Assembly: GCA_964436045.1 (NCBI GenBank)
Contig: CAYTBN010000001.1
Coordinates: forward strand, 124,001 to 188,000
Reading direction: 5' to 3'
Length of the DNA stretch: 64,000 nucleotides
Origin: CAYTBN01 sp964436045
Lineage (GTDB): Bacteria; Myxococcota_A; UBA796; UBA9615; CAYRNR01
The notes beneath the pieces are model-generated. The model was not told where the DNA came from. It saw only the letters and a list, made by a program, of their open reading frames with translations, and did no database searches. How positions within the stretch are numbered: the stretch's first letter is position 1; every line of letters begins with the position of its first letter. Both the position numbers and the translations under genes were made by a program. Below, in pieces: positions 55,135-64,000 of the stretch.

Positions 55135-57222
55135 CTAGATCTTCGTGAACTCGAGCTTGAGGTCGAGCGCCACCTCCTCCGATCCCCACAGATCGGTGGC
55201 ACGGTGGATCAGCAGGTTCACGCCCTGGTAATGGCGCCCCAGGGTGCCATCGACCCGGTTGACTGTCTCGACAGGTGCCATCCAGACGTCGGCCGCCTCC
55301 TCGATGTAGCAACACACGACCAGGTCACAGCTCTCGTCGATCAGCTCCAGGTAGCTGACGCCCTCCAGCTGGCGCGCCTCGCCCAGATCCCCCAGCAGGT
55401 CCTCGTCCCCGGTCACGGCGCTGTAGGTCGCCCGGCCGTCGAGGCCGCCGGGCAGCATCAGGTTGAGCTCGACCCCGAAATGGGACCGCACCGGCTCGAA
55501 GTAGCGGTTGACCAGGCGGTACTCCACCCGCAACCGCGGCAACGATCGGGAGAACACGAAGCGCTTCTCGACCCGGACCAGACTGGTCTGGCCGTCCTGC
55601 TCGACGGTGCCGCTGCGGCCCAGCTGGACCACCAGCTCGTCCTCGCCGGTGGGCTCGTGCTCCGTCATCAGCTGGTAGGGCTGGTCGACAAAATCCCCGG
55701 CCTCCAGGTAGCGGCCCCGCTGCCAGCTCTGTAGCTGGGTGCCCGGACCCAGGAAGTGGTCCAGGAAAGACAGGCGAGCCCCGCGGTCGAACCACATGCG
55801 GCTGTCCAGCTCGGCGGAGGACTCCAGCGACGCCACCACATCGACCGAGTCCTCGTCCTCGTCCACCAGCTGGATCTCGTTCTCGCCGCTGGTCACGTGG
55901 TAGGCCTCCTGATGGCGGCGTAGCACGGGCCCGAGGGGGCGGGCCCGATCCAGCAGATCGAGGGCGAGCAGGCCGCCCCCTCGATGCGGGGCTATCACGG
56001 CACCGAGGGACCCGGAACGGACCACCAGTTCGGGGAATCCGTCACAGTCGAAGTCCACGGAACGGCTCCGGGCCCGGGCCGGGTCCGCCCCCAGGGCCTC
56101 GTCCACCCAGCGTTCGACCTCCAGCAGGCGGGCCGCTGCCCGCATCCGTCGCCCGGCGTCGTACAGGCCCAGATGCGTCCCGTGCCAGTAGACGGCGTGG
56201 TGCTGGCTCGCCCAGAGCGACCGGCACGCGCGTTCCAGCAAGACGCGCAGGCGGTCCGGGTCGACCGCGTTCACCTGGCCCCGCGTCCGGCCCTGGGCAG
56301 CCATCCGCATCCGCTGGACCCGGTAGCTGGTCATCAGCATCCGCTTGTGCAGCTCGTTGACCTCCGGATACTCGACCAGGAACCGTTCCCAGCCCAGCCC
56401 CTCCAGCGAATCGTCGAGCCCCAGCGAGCGCGAGATGGTTGGCGGGTAGACCCGACCGGCGGGCGCCCGCTTGTCCAGGAACTGGCGAAAGGTCGCCGTC
56501 TTGATCCAGTGGTGCTGGGCGCCGGCCACATCCACCAGGGTCAGCAAGGAGTCGAGCCGCTCGCCGGGAACCAGGCCGTCGAACGCCAACGTGACGTCCC
56601 GCTCGTCATGCCCGGCCAGGTGCCGGCGGAGTTGGTGGCCGATGGCGTCGGTGGCCAGTCCGGAGAGTTGGCGCTGAAGCTGTGAGTGGATCGGGAACAG
56701 CGCCAGGGAGAATCCGGCCCGCTCGGTCACCAAGTAGCCACCCAGACTCTCCCGGTCGAGGCCGGTCGCCGCCAGGTTGGACTCGTCCACCAGGGTGTAC
56801 GTGTAGCCCGCCCTGTGGAGCTGGGTGGTCAGCGAACTGTCCCAGGTGCGACCCACCAGCCAGATACCGCTGGGTTTTTTTCCCAGCCGGCGATCCAGCT
56901 GGTTGCTGGCCAGACGGAGCTGACCGCTGACGTCGTGTTCGGGGATGGCGGCCAGGATCGGGTCGAAGTAGCCGCCCCCGACGGGCTCGACCCTCCCATC
57001 GCGGACAGCGAGCTTTAGCGCCTTCATGGCCGCGGGCGCGTGGGAGGCCATCCACTCGATCAAGGTGCCGGAGAGGTGGAGCCCGCATCGAACCGAGGGG
57101 CGAGACGCCAGTCTCTCCAGCAGGGGGACGACCACCCCCTCGACGCGCTGGCGAACGACTTCGTCGTCGTCGTTCGGGGACGCCTGGACGTCCGCGCCGA
57201 GCAGGAGGTTGAGCGTCTGCAT
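55135..57222 (-). CDS. GH57-like protein lacking the catalytic residues
   Basis: A 695-residue protein related to GH57 4-alpha-glucanotransferases: an N-terminal (beta/alpha)7-type region, a helical middle part and a C-terminal beta-sandwich of DUF1926 type (FSRSLPRLRVEYRLVNRYFEPVRSHFGVELNLMLPGG, spread over ~550-590). The region-II block is recognisable as EPVGGGYFDPILAAIPEHD. The nucleophile position in region III, normally WLxERxW, is WLVGRTW (residues 121-127), with Gly where the Glu should be. The HDD acid motif is absent (AFDGLVPGERL), and the N-terminal HQP is missing. It may be a carbohydrate-binding pseudo-enzyme. ATG 57222 is the likely start; it diverges from the STAND gene. Confidence 0.75.
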   Translation of the reverse strand: MQTLNLLLGADVQASPNDDDEVVRQRVEGVVVPLLERLASRPSVRCGLHLSGTLIEWMASHAPAAMKALKLAVRDGRVEPVGGGYFDPILAAIPEHDVSGQLRLASNQLDRRLGKKPSGIWLVGRTWDSSLTTQLHRAGYTYTLVDESNLAATGLDRESLGGYLVTERAGFSLALFPIHSQLQRQLSGLATDAIGHQLRRHLAGHDERDVTLAFDGLVPGERLDSLLTLVDVAGAQHHWIKTATFRQFLDKRAPAGRVYPPTISRSLGLDDSLEGLGWERFLVEYPEVNELHKRMLMTSYRVQRMRMAAQGRTRGQVNAVDPDRLRVLLERACRSLWASQHHAVYWHGTHLGLYDAGRRMRAAARLLEVERWVDEALGADPARARSRSVDFDCDGFPELVVRSGSLGAVIAPHRGGGLLALDLLDRARPLGPVLRRHQEAYHVTSGENEIQLVDEDEDSVDVVASLESSAELDSRMWFDRGARLSFLDHFLGPGTQLQSWQRGRYLEAGDFVDQPYQLMTEHEPTGEDELVVQLGRSGTVEQDGQTSLVRVEKRFVFSRSLPRLRVEYRLVNRYFEPVRSHFGVELNLMLPGGLDGRATYSAVTGDEDLLGDLGEARQLEGVSYLELIDESCDLVVCCYIEEAADVWMAPVETVNRVDGTLGRHYQGVNLLIHRATDLWGSEEVALDLKLEFTKI

Positions 57223-57431
57223 TTCCGTCGGTGACCTCGCGTCTTCGCGGGCGACCCGTCGCCCGCCTGGAAGTGCGGTGGTCGATTGTACTTGCTGTCT
57301 CGCGGACCGCCAATAGCGCGCGCAGAACGACGTTGCGTTCGCGCGACGCTCCCGCCGGCAAATTGCATTGTGTCGACCCATCTCGTACCTTGTACGCAAC
57401 CTTTCGCTGGGGAGAGGTCTGCCTTCCGGGG

Positions 57432-60400
57432 ATGCCACCAACACACACCGATGCCTGGAATCGCTGCGCGCTGCTGGCGGTGGTGGTCTGGCTGGCCGTA
57501 CTCGCCCTCCCCTCCGCGGCGGTCGCGCTGACGGAGCTCGGTGACGAGCAACTGGGTGCGGCGAAGGTCTTCCTGGCCGATGGCGAGTGGGATGCGGCGG
57601 TGAGAGCGCTCGAGGAAGCCTCCTGGTACTTCACCGACGGAGACGCCCAGCAGAAGGAACTCCGCTCGCTGACGCGCGAGGCGAAGTTCGGCAAGTACCG
57701 GGCCGAGGGCGACCAGGCCGAGGCCAGGGGCGACCTGGACGCCGCGGTCAAGAAGTGGGACAAGGCACTCCGGCAGAAGCGGGACCGGGAGCTGCAGGGC
57801 AAGGCCGACGCCGCCCGTGCGCAGCTCGCACCGCCCGAGGAGCCAACCCCGGCCGAGGAGCCCACCCCGGCCGAGGAGCCCACGCCCGCCGAGGAGCCAA
57901 CCCCGGCCGAGGAGCCCACGCCCGCCGAGGAGCCCACGCCCGCCGAGGAGCCCACTCCCGTCGGCGATGGGGATTCGTCGCTGGCCATCACCCCGACGGC
58001 CCCCACCGACGGGGGCGGCACCGGCGATACCCAGAGCGGCTTCCCCTGGATCTGGCTGGTGGCCCTCGCCGTGGTGATCTCCATCGGTGTGGCCGGCACG
58101 CGTACACCCGTGCTGGCAGGCGTCGCTGGTGGGATGACGAAACTGGGTTGGAACGCCGCCGCCCTGACCCTGTACGAGCGGCTCGTGGCCCGGCAACCCG
58201 ACGACACGGGTTTGCGGCTGGCCCAGGTCCGCTGCCTGGCGGCGCTGGGCAAGACCGATGGCGAGGCCCGGTCCGTGTACCGGGCGGTGCTGGACGACGA
58301 CGCGCCGGCCGACCTGGTGCTGCACCTGGCCGCGCTGTACTGGGAGCATGGCTTCGTGGACGCCGATGCGCCGTTCGTCTACGAACTGGCCACCCGCCAC
58401 GAGCAGAACGACCCGGATCTCTGGGAGGCGTTCGAGGCCTGTCTCGACGAGGACTCCCTCGAGCGGCGTATCGAGATCGCCCGCCGCCTCCTCGGCATGG
58501 ACCGTCCATCGTCCCAGCGGCTGTTGCTCGTCGCCGAACAGGTGGGGGATGGCGCGCCCGACGAGGCGGAACGAGCGCTGATCCTGCAGGTCGCGAACCT
58601 GGACATCGACGACGAGGATCTTATCGCCCGCCGGGGCAACCTGCTCGACCGCATGCTGCCGATCTACCAGGAGTTCGACCTCGCGGGTGACGACGCGATC
58701 GCCGTGCGCGAGACCGCGCTGTTCGCGGTCGGGCGGCGGGCTTCCGCTTCGGGCGGGCATCTGATGACGGGCCCGCGCGCGCTGCGGGCCCCGGCGATCC
58801 TCGCCGAGCTGTCACGAATGTTCCGCCGCGCGGGCGATCCCGATCGGCTGTTCCAGATCCACGTGGGCCTGCTCCGCCGCTTCGACGGTGAGTCGGCTCA
58901 ACTCGCGGGTCTGCTACGCGCGGCCGGCGAGTTGGGGATCTACTCCCGGGCCCTGGCCGTCATCCAGGAGCTCTATCCCCTGGATGGCGCAGTCCCGCAA
59001 CCCTCGCTGGCGGTCCGGGTGGCCACCGAGTTCATGGTGGCCGGCAGCCGGCACCTGCGGGAGCGCGCCCTGGAGTCCGGAGCGCTGTCGGCGGACCTGC
59101 CGAGCCTGACCTTCTTCGAGCGGGCCCGGGTCTACCTCTCGTCGGTGACCATCGAAGACGCCCTCCGGCCCGACGTGCGCGAGCGCCTGAGCATGTTCCT
59201 CGATCTGTACCTGCAGGCCGACGACCACCTGCTGGCCCTCGACGCCGTGCTGGCCAGGCTCCTGTGGGGGGTCGGCGACCATCCCAACGCGGTGGCGGTG
59301 TTCCTGTGGTCCTGCGGATTCGAACCGCACGTGGCGAACAAGGGCGTCCTGCTGCTCCCGGCCGCGACCCCTCCTCCGTGCGAGGAGTTCTTCCCCGAGG
59401 ACCACGGCACCCTGGCGAGCGTCGTGGCGGACCGGCCCCTGACCATCGACGACGTGGACGAGTTGAGTGCGCGCGCGAGCGGGGGGACGTTCAACGAGCG
59501 TCTGGCCCTGTTGATCACCGGCCGCGAGGTGCTCGCGGACGTGCGCCAGCACGCGACGACCCGTCGCGTTCCCATCGTGCTGATGGACTGGAGCGAACTC
59601 GCCGCCTCCCTCGAGGGTGGCCACGGCCGCCAGACCTTCCGGCGGCACGTCCGCGGGATGATGCGGTACTCCGTGCCTCCCGACAGCCGGTCGGCGGATC
59701 TGGAAGACGCCCGGCTGTTCGGGCGGGATCCGCTGCAGACCGAACTGGGCGAGCGTTTCCGCCGTGGTCCCACCGAACGGATGTTGCTCATCAGCGGTGT
59801 CCGCGGCGCGGGCAAGAGCACCCTGCTGCAGAGCTGCCTGCGCTCGGTGAGCATGCTCCCCAACGCCACGCTGCGGCCCAAGGGCGATCCGGATCTGTAC
59901 GTCCCCGGGTTGTGGATGGCGATGCTGGACGAGGTGTTCGGTAGCGCCCGGACGGTCGGCCTGGTGGAGGCATCGGTCAGGCAACCACGGCTGACCCCCG
60001 AGCCGGCCACCGAGGAGGCGGCAGCGGCGTTCGCCGAGCGCTTCGAGCGACTGACCGCTGCGTTCGACGCCGGGACCGAATCGCGGATCTTGCTGGTGGT
60101 CGACCCCGCAGACGAGCTGTTCCCCATCGCCGATCCCATCGACGCCGATCCCGAGGTCGCCGAGGGTGGGTCCGACGTGCTCGCGGCCCTGGGTGAGCTG
60201 GCGCGGTCCGGCCGGGCCAGCGTCGCTCTGGTGAGCCGGCAGGTGGGTGCCTCGAGCACCCGCTCTTTCGGCGGGCTGGGGACGCTGCTGCCCGACAACT
60301 GTGACGAGGTGGTCGTCGGCTTGCTGGAGGAGGACGCCAGCAAAGCGATGCTCAGCGTGCTGGCGTCGGATCTGAACGTGGAGCTTTCCGACGACGTGCT

Positions 60401-60815
60401 GCACACCCTGGCCGACACCTGTGGAGGGCACCCGTGGCTGGCGTGGCTCGTGATGGACACGGTCTCCGCCCTCCGCTCCCGCTTCAGCGGGATGCTCGAG
60501 CCGGAGACCGCCGCCTTGGCCCTGGATCAGGTCCGGCGGAGCGCAACCTTCGAGAACTTCGTCCGCAACCTGCTGGCGGACTTCGCCTCCCCCGAGCGGG
60601 CGGTGCTAGTGGAGCTGGCTACCCACGGCGCCCCCGGCGAGGCGGTGACCGCCCAGGTCATCCGCGAGGCATGGCTGGCCGCGGGTCACACCCACGACCC
60701 GGAGGCGGCGCTGGACAACCTGGCCCGCACCACCCTGGTCGCCCACGTGCCCCCCAACGGCTACCAGCTCCGTATCGGCCTCGTCCGCGACTGGATCGCC
60801 AGCCAGAATCGCTGA
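57432..60815 (+). CDS. Membrane TPR-STAND ATPase of unknown function
   Basis: An 1127-residue protein with an unusual layout. A signal-like helix (~12-30), TPR-like helices (~35-135), a PAEEPT repeat linker (~136-176), and a membrane span (WIWLVALAVVISIGVAG, ~205-222) suggest that the N-terminal part is periplasmic. The rest would be cytoplasmic: helical repeats (~230-620), a domain of unknown type (~640-740) and a STAND/Orc-like ATPase with Walker A GVRGAGKST at ~791-799 and Walker B ILLVVDPADELF at ~885, then a winged-helix-type tail. The start at 57432 has GGGG close by. The next gene, an ABC1 kinase, starts 6 bp later. A role in signal sensing is inferred from the layout; no family name is secure. 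Confidence 0.8.
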   Translation: MPPTHTDAWNRCALLAVVVWLAVLALPSAAVALTELGDEQLGAAKVFLADGEWDAAVRALEEASWYFTDGDAQQKELRSLTREAKFGKYRAEGDQAEARGDLDAAVKKWDKALRQKRDRELQGKADAARAQLAPPEEPTPAEEPTPAEEPTPAEEPTPAEEPTPAEEPTPAEEPTPVGDGDSSLAITPTAPTDGGGTGDTQSGFPWIWLVALAVVISIGVAGTRTPVLAGVAGGMTKLGWNAAALTLYERLVARQPDDTGLRLAQVRCLAALGKTDGEARSVYRAVLDDDAPADLVLHLAALYWEHGFVDADAPFVYELATRHEQNDPDLWEAFEACLDEDSLERRIEIARRLLGMDRPSSQRLLLVAEQVGDGAPDEAERALILQVANLDIDDEDLIARRGNLLDRMLPIYQEFDLAGDDAIAVRETALFAVGRRASASGGHLMTGPRALRAPAILAELSRMFRRAGDPDRLFQIHVGLLRRFDGESAQLAGLLRAAGELGIYSRALAVIQELYPLDGAVPQPSLAVRVATEFMVAGSRHLRERALESGALSADLPSLTFFERARVYLSSVTIEDALRPDVRERLSMFLDLYLQADDHLLALDAVLARLLWGVGDHPNAVAVFLWSCGFEPHVANKGVLLLPAATPPPCEEFFPEDHGTLASVVADRPLTIDDVDELSARASGGTFNERLALLITGREVLADVRQHATTRRVPIVLMDWSELAASLEGGHGRQTFRRHVRGMMRYSVPPDSRSADLEDARLFGRDPLQTELGERFRRGPTERMLLISGVRGAGKSTLLQSCLRSVSMLPNATLRPKGDPDLYVPGLWMAMLDEVFGSARTVGLVEASVRQPRLTPEPATEEAAAAFAERFERLTAAFDAGTESRILLVVDPADELFPIADPIDADPEVAEGGSDVLAALGELARSGRASVALVSRQVGASSTRSFGGLGTLLPDNCDEVVVGLLEEDASKAMLSVLASDLNVELSDDVLHTLADTCGGHPWLAWLVMDTVSALRSRFSGMLEPETAALALDQVRRSATFENFVRNLLADFASPERAVLVELATHGAPGEAVTAQVIREAWLAAGHTHDPEAALDNLARTTLVAHVPPNGYQLRIGLVRDWIASQNR
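57838..57961 (+). repeat. 18-bp tandem repeat encoding (PAEEPT)n
   Basis: About seven units of GAGGAGCCCACGCCCGCC-type 18-mers encode the linker EEPTPA repeats between the signal helix region and the membrane span. The units are near-identical at DNA level, including silent positions, so recent expansion is likely. Confidence 0.9.
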
Positions 60816-60821
60816 CATCCC

Positions 60822-62546
60822 ATGGCCAAGGGACTCGGACGGTCGGAGCTGGGGCGCGCTCGGGAGATCCTCAGCGTCCTGATCCGCCACGGCTTCGGAG
60901 GTGCGCTGGGAAAGTTGCCCAGCTCCCTGCCCGGAGGCCGTCCAGCCGCGACCACCGACGAGGCGGCGCGCTCCCAAAGCGGCCCGGAGCGGGCGCTGCG
61001 GGTGATCGAGGAGCTCGGTCCGACCTTCGTCAAGCTCGGCCAGATCCTGTCCACACGCCCCGACATCCTGCCGCCGGACTACATCGACGCGTTCTCCAAG
61101 CTCCAGGACGCCGTCCCGCCCTTCGACCTCGACGACGCACGCCGCGTCGTCTCCGATGAACTGCGCGAGCCGGTCGAGGAGCTGTTCGACGAGTTCGATG
61201 CAGAGCCCGTGGCGTCGGCCTCCATCGCACAGGTCCATCGTGCGACGCTCCCGGACGGGCGGGAGGTGGCCGTCAAGATCCAGCGCCCCGACATCGAGGA
61301 TCGGATTCGCAGCGACATCCACATCCTCCAGCGACTGGCGGATGCCGCCGAGGGACAGCTGGAGCAGATCGGCGTCTATTCGCTGTCGACCATCCTCCAG
61401 CAGTTCGAACGCGCCGTGACCTCGGAGCTGGATTTCCTCGCCGAAGCGCGCAACGCCGAGATCCTGCGCCGCAACATGGCCAACCTCGATGGCGTCTCCG
61501 TCCCGGAGGTCCATCGCCGCTATTCGACCCACCGGGTCCTGACCCTCGATTGGATCGAAGGGCGCAAGGTGTCGACCTTCGGGGAGAGGGAGCTGGACCC
61601 GCGGACCTTCATGGATCAGGTGGTCGCCGCCACCTACCAGCAGGTGTTCGTGGACGGCTTCTTCCACGCCGACCCCCACCCGGGCAACCTGTTGATCGAG
61701 CCCGACGGGACGCTTGCCTACGTGGACTTCGGCCTGATGGGACAGCTCACGCGGAAACAGCAGGAGCTGCTCATCGACCTGTTCGTGGCGATCATCTTCC
61801 GGGACGCGGAGTCGGTGGCACGGGCCTGCTACCGGGCCGGCGGTGCCGAGGGACGGCTCGACCTGCGGGCGTTCGCGAGCGAGGCCGACGGCCTGTTCAG
61901 TCGCTACAGCGGCCTTTCGATGTCCGAGCAGCCGATGGCCACGATCCTGCTCGACCTGGTCCAGCTGGCCTCTCGCCACCGGCTCGTGCTGCCCGAGGAA
62001 TACGCCATGCTGGCGCGGGCCGCGGTGACCCTGGACGGCGTGGCGCGGATCCACGTGCCCGACTGGAACATGTTCGAGACGCTGAAGCCCTTCGCGCTCA
62101 AGGCGGCGACCCGCCGCCACGACCTGGGCCAGCTGTCGACGGACGCCCTGACGATGGCCAACCAGGCCATCTCCGCCGCCCGCGACCTGCCCCTCCAGCT
62201 CGACCAGATCCTGCTTGATCTGGAGAAGGGTCGGCTGCGGATCAACACCCACAATTCGGAGCTGGGCGAACTGACCCACACGGTCCGAAGGATAGGATTC
62301 GCGCTGTTGCTTGCGATGGGCGCGGCGGCGATCCTGATCTCGGCGGCGGTCCTCACCGCCGGTACCGAGGGTGAGCTTCTCGGCTTCCCGTTCATGAAGG
62401 CGCTGAGCGTCATAGCGATCGTGTTGTCATTGAGCACCGCGTCGGGGCTCCTGGGGGCGATGGGGTTCCACCTGGCCATCACCGGCCGGCTGCGACCCAG
62501 GGTGATCGGACGCTTCGTGACCTGGCTGTTGAGGCGCAAGAAGTGA
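60822..62546 (+). CDS. ABC1/UbiB-family protein kinase-like protein
   Basis: A 574-residue atypical kinase/ATPase of the UbiB type with two C-terminal membrane helices (LLLAMGAAAILISAAVL; SVIAIVLSLSTASGLLGAM). The diagnostic KxGQ motif is in FVKLGQILSTRPD (~residue 70), the Ala-rich loop is PVASASIAQVH, the VAVK lysine is near 151, and HADPHPGNLL (~282) and DFGLMG (~302) complete the set. UbiB members support coenzyme Q synthesis, but this gene has no ubi neighbours. The start is 6 bp after the STAND gene. Its association with a STAND ATPase and a pseudokinase suggests a different role, which is inference. Confidence 0.92.
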   Translation: MAKGLGRSELGRAREILSVLIRHGFGGALGKLPSSLPGGRPAATTDEAARSQSGPERALRVIEELGPTFVKLGQILSTRPDILPPDYIDAFSKLQDAVPPFDLDDARRVVSDELREPVEELFDEFDAEPVASASIAQVHRATLPDGREVAVKIQRPDIEDRIRSDIHILQRLADAAEGQLEQIGVYSLSTILQQFERAVTSELDFLAEARNAEILRRNMANLDGVSVPEVHRRYSTHRVLTLDWIEGRKVSTFGERELDPRTFMDQVVAATYQQVFVDGFFHADPHPGNLLIEPDGTLAYVDFGLMGQLTRKQQELLIDLFVAIIFRDAESVARACYRAGGAEGRLDLRAFASEADGLFSRYSGLSMSEQPMATILLDLVQLASRHRLVLPEEYAMLARAAVTLDGVARIHVPDWNMFETLKPFALKAATRRHDLGQLSTDALTMANQAISAARDLPLQLDQILLDLEKGRLRINTHNSELGELTHTVRRIGFALLLAMGAAAILISAAVLTAGTEGELLGFPFMKALSVIAIVLSLSTASGLLGAMGFHLAITGRLRPRVIGRFVTWLLRRKK

Positions 62547-62688
62547 ACACACGCGCACCGTCAAATGTTGATTCCCAGGCGCGTGACAGACTACCCTGTC
62601 GTTTGGTAGCCTCCGACGCTGAGTCGATGCGGGGAAGCGGTGGGGTGCTCCCCATCCCATAGCGTGGAATCTGTAGCGAGGTAGTGTG

Positions 62689-64000
62689 GTGAACCCACCG
62701 GACGAGAACAGCCAGGATACGCGCCCCTCCGAGAAAGACCTTCCCGTCTGGCAGCCAGGCGAGGTGATCGACGGCAAGTTCGTCGTCACCCGCAAGCTGG
62801 GAGAGGGACTGCTCGGAGCTGTCTACGAGGTCAAGACCCTCAAGGACAAGAAGGCCCAGGCGCTCAAGATCTTGCGCCCCAAGCTCGTGGCCGAGGAGAT
62901 CGACCACAACCGCTTCGTGCGCGAGCTCAACATCGCCAAACAACTCAAGCACCCGGGCATCGTCGAATACTACGAGATCGGCGAGTTCGAGGGCTTCAAG
63001 TTCTTCACCATGGAACTGGTGGACGGCGTTTCTCTGCGGGCGCGCATGGAGGAGTACAAGAAAGAGGGCAAGGACTTCTCGCCTCAGGAGCTGTACGGCT
63101 TCCTGATCCAAGTGCTCGAGATCCTGCGCTACGCGCACCGCTTCACGTTGCATCGCAACCTGAAGCCCGAGAACGTCCTGATGCTCAAGGAGAAGGGCAA
63201 GGACGGCAAGGTGCGCACCCGCATCCGGGTGACCGACTTCGCCATCGCCCACGTGATCTCTCCGACCATCTTCGCGTCGTCCTTCGTGCGTCGTGAGGAG
63301 GCCTACTACCTGGCCCCGGAGCTCAACCGGTTCCAGGACAAGGCCGGTCCCGAGTCCGACATCTACTCGGTGGGCGCCATCTTCTACGAGATGCTGACCG
63401 GGAAGCCGCCCCAGGGCCGTTACCTGCTCCCCTCCGAGGTCACCACCACCCTGAGCAAGAAGCTCGACGATCTGGTCGAGATTGCCCTGTCACCCAACCC
63501 GGCCGACCGTTTCCAGTCCGCCGAGGACATGATCAACACGGTCAAGCTCACCTTCGCCGACCTCTACGGCGGGACGGGCGGGACCGTATACCGGGTGCTG
63601 GCGGTGCTGGCGGTTCTTGCCCTGATGTGCGCGGCCGTGGCCACGTACTTCTATTTCGATACCGGGCCCACGCCCGAGGAGCTCGCAGCCCAACGCGAGG
63701 AGCACCGGGCTGCCTTCCTCCAGAAGGTGGCCGCGGACAACGAGACCATGTCCGAAGGCGACCTGGCGGCCAAGAACGCCAAGTACCCGGGCATGGTCTA
63801 CGTGCCGCCTGGCTACTACTTCAAGGGTCACTGGAGCTTCGACCAGCACAAGGGTGCGTCCGAGGTCAGCGAGATCAAGCGCTACGTGCAGGGGTTCTGG
63901 ATCGACGAGCACGAGTTCCACATGGAGGAACACGGCGTGCCGTTGCACTCCATCACCTGGAACGAGGCGGTCAACCTCTGCCGTGAGCGGGGCAAGACCC
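62689..64000 (+). CDS. Pseudokinase fused to an FGE-type domain (partial, runs off the end)
   Basis: At least 437 residues. The N-terminal serine/threonine-kinase fold has the Gly loop GEGLLG (38-43), Lys60, Glu79 and APE (209-211), but the catalytic HRD is HRN (155-157) and DFG is DFA (183-185). So the catalytic Asp is lost. A membrane helix (~303-325, VLAVLAVLALMCAAVATYFYF) separates it from a C-terminal FGE/SUMF1-like region (MVYVPPGYYFKG, VQGFWIDEHE, ITWNEAVNLC) cut by the window end. The GTG at 62689 follows GAGGT; no ATG fits. It is 142 bp after the UbiB gene. Similar kinase-FGE fusions, usually with active kinases, occur in Myxococcota. Confidence 0.85.
   Translation, partial: MNPPDENSQDTRPSEKDLPVWQPGEVIDGKFVVTRKLGEGLLGAVYEVKTLKDKKAQALKILRPKLVAEEIDHNRFVRELNIAKQLKHPGIVEYYEIGEFEGFKFFTMELVDGVSLRARMEEYKKEGKDFSPQELYGFLIQVLEILRYAHRFTLHRNLKPENVLMLKEKGKDGKVRTRIRVTDFAIAHVISPTIFASSFVRREEAYYLAPELNRFQDKAGPESDIYSVGAIFYEMLTGKPPQGRYLLPSEVTTTLSKKLDDLVEIALSPNPADRFQSAEDMINTVKLTFADLYGGTGGTVYRVLAVLAVLALMCAAVATYFYFDTGPTPEELAAQREEHRAAFLQKVAADNETMSEGDLAAKNAKYPGMVYVPPGYYFKGHWSFDQHKGASEVSEIKRYVQGFWIDEHEFHMEEHGVPLHSITWNEAVNLCRERGKT

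Noticed and set aside
37368..57444. CRISPR arrays, rRNA operons and insertion sequences
   Set aside because: I looked for spaced direct repeats of 25-40 bp, rRNA landmarks and paired terminal repeats with a transposase across the window and saw none; the short arrays lack unique spacers.

Overview
The window is 64 kb of high-GC, gene-dense DNA from a Gram-negative bacterium with an outer membrane. Evidence for the envelope is lipoprotein sorting (LolCDE-type), an OmpA-domain protein, many lipobox signal peptides and CsrA. The gene style points to a deltaproteobacterial or Myxococcota-like lineage: MopE-type acidic Cys repeats, thrombospondin type-3 repeats, kinase-FGE fusions, a TPR/STAND ATPase and DDDSA linkers. 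This assignment is an inference from gene content, not from a phylogeny.

Layout. 0-3.8 kb (minus): lolD (cut by the window edge), a lolC/E with a large extra membrane domain, and prfB, which carries an intact programmed +1 frameshift site. 3.9-13.5 kb (plus): an OmpA/TSP3 protein, a 1644-residue MopE-like repeat protein, then a scar where the C-terminal end of a probable serine recombinase abuts a 5'-truncated subtilase, followed by a coupled lipoprotein. 13.5-18 kb: a gene-poor stretch, then trkA-trkH-acr3. 18-20 kb: tetR, a short-chain dehydrogenase and an unrecognised partner. 20-27 kb: phoH-pgpH-ybeY, a CAP-domain protein and a HEAT-like protein. 27.4-33 kb: an EF-G2-type GTPase, coaX, birA, nadC and a pseudo-receiver. 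33-37 kb: a class III sirtuin, a 654-bp gene-free stretch, then (minus) HU, a small zinc-ribbon protein, PIN-PhoH and rlmB. 37.3-45 kb: an overlapping operon queA-tgt-yajC-secD-secF-recJ. 45-50 kb: coaBC, a ceramidase-like lipoprotein, a family 4 uracil-DNA glycosylase and csrA. 50-55 kb: a hydrolase, a glycosyltransferase, a TPR-thioredoxin protein and a B12-type radical SAM protein. 55-64 kb: a GH57-like protein without its catalytic residues, a membrane TPR-STAND ATPase, an ABC1/UbiB kinase-like protein and a pseudokinase-FGE fusion that runs off the end.

How it works together. Most of the window is housekeeping: translation termination and ribosome work (prfB, EF-G2, rlmB, ybeY, queA, tgt), secretion (yajC, secDF, lolCD), cofactors (coaX, coaBC, birA, nadC) and repair (recJ, udg). 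Operons are tight, with many 4-bp stop/start overlaps. The unusual layer on top consists of (i) hexanucleotide CTCGGN/GAGNCC arrays sitting exactly at gene ends, one pair forming a 34-bp inverted repeat around the EF-G2-coaX segment and one expanded in frame inside SecF; (ii) several enzyme-like proteins that have lost catalytic residues (receiver, GH57, kinase); and (iii) a membrane-signalling cluster at 57-64 kb.
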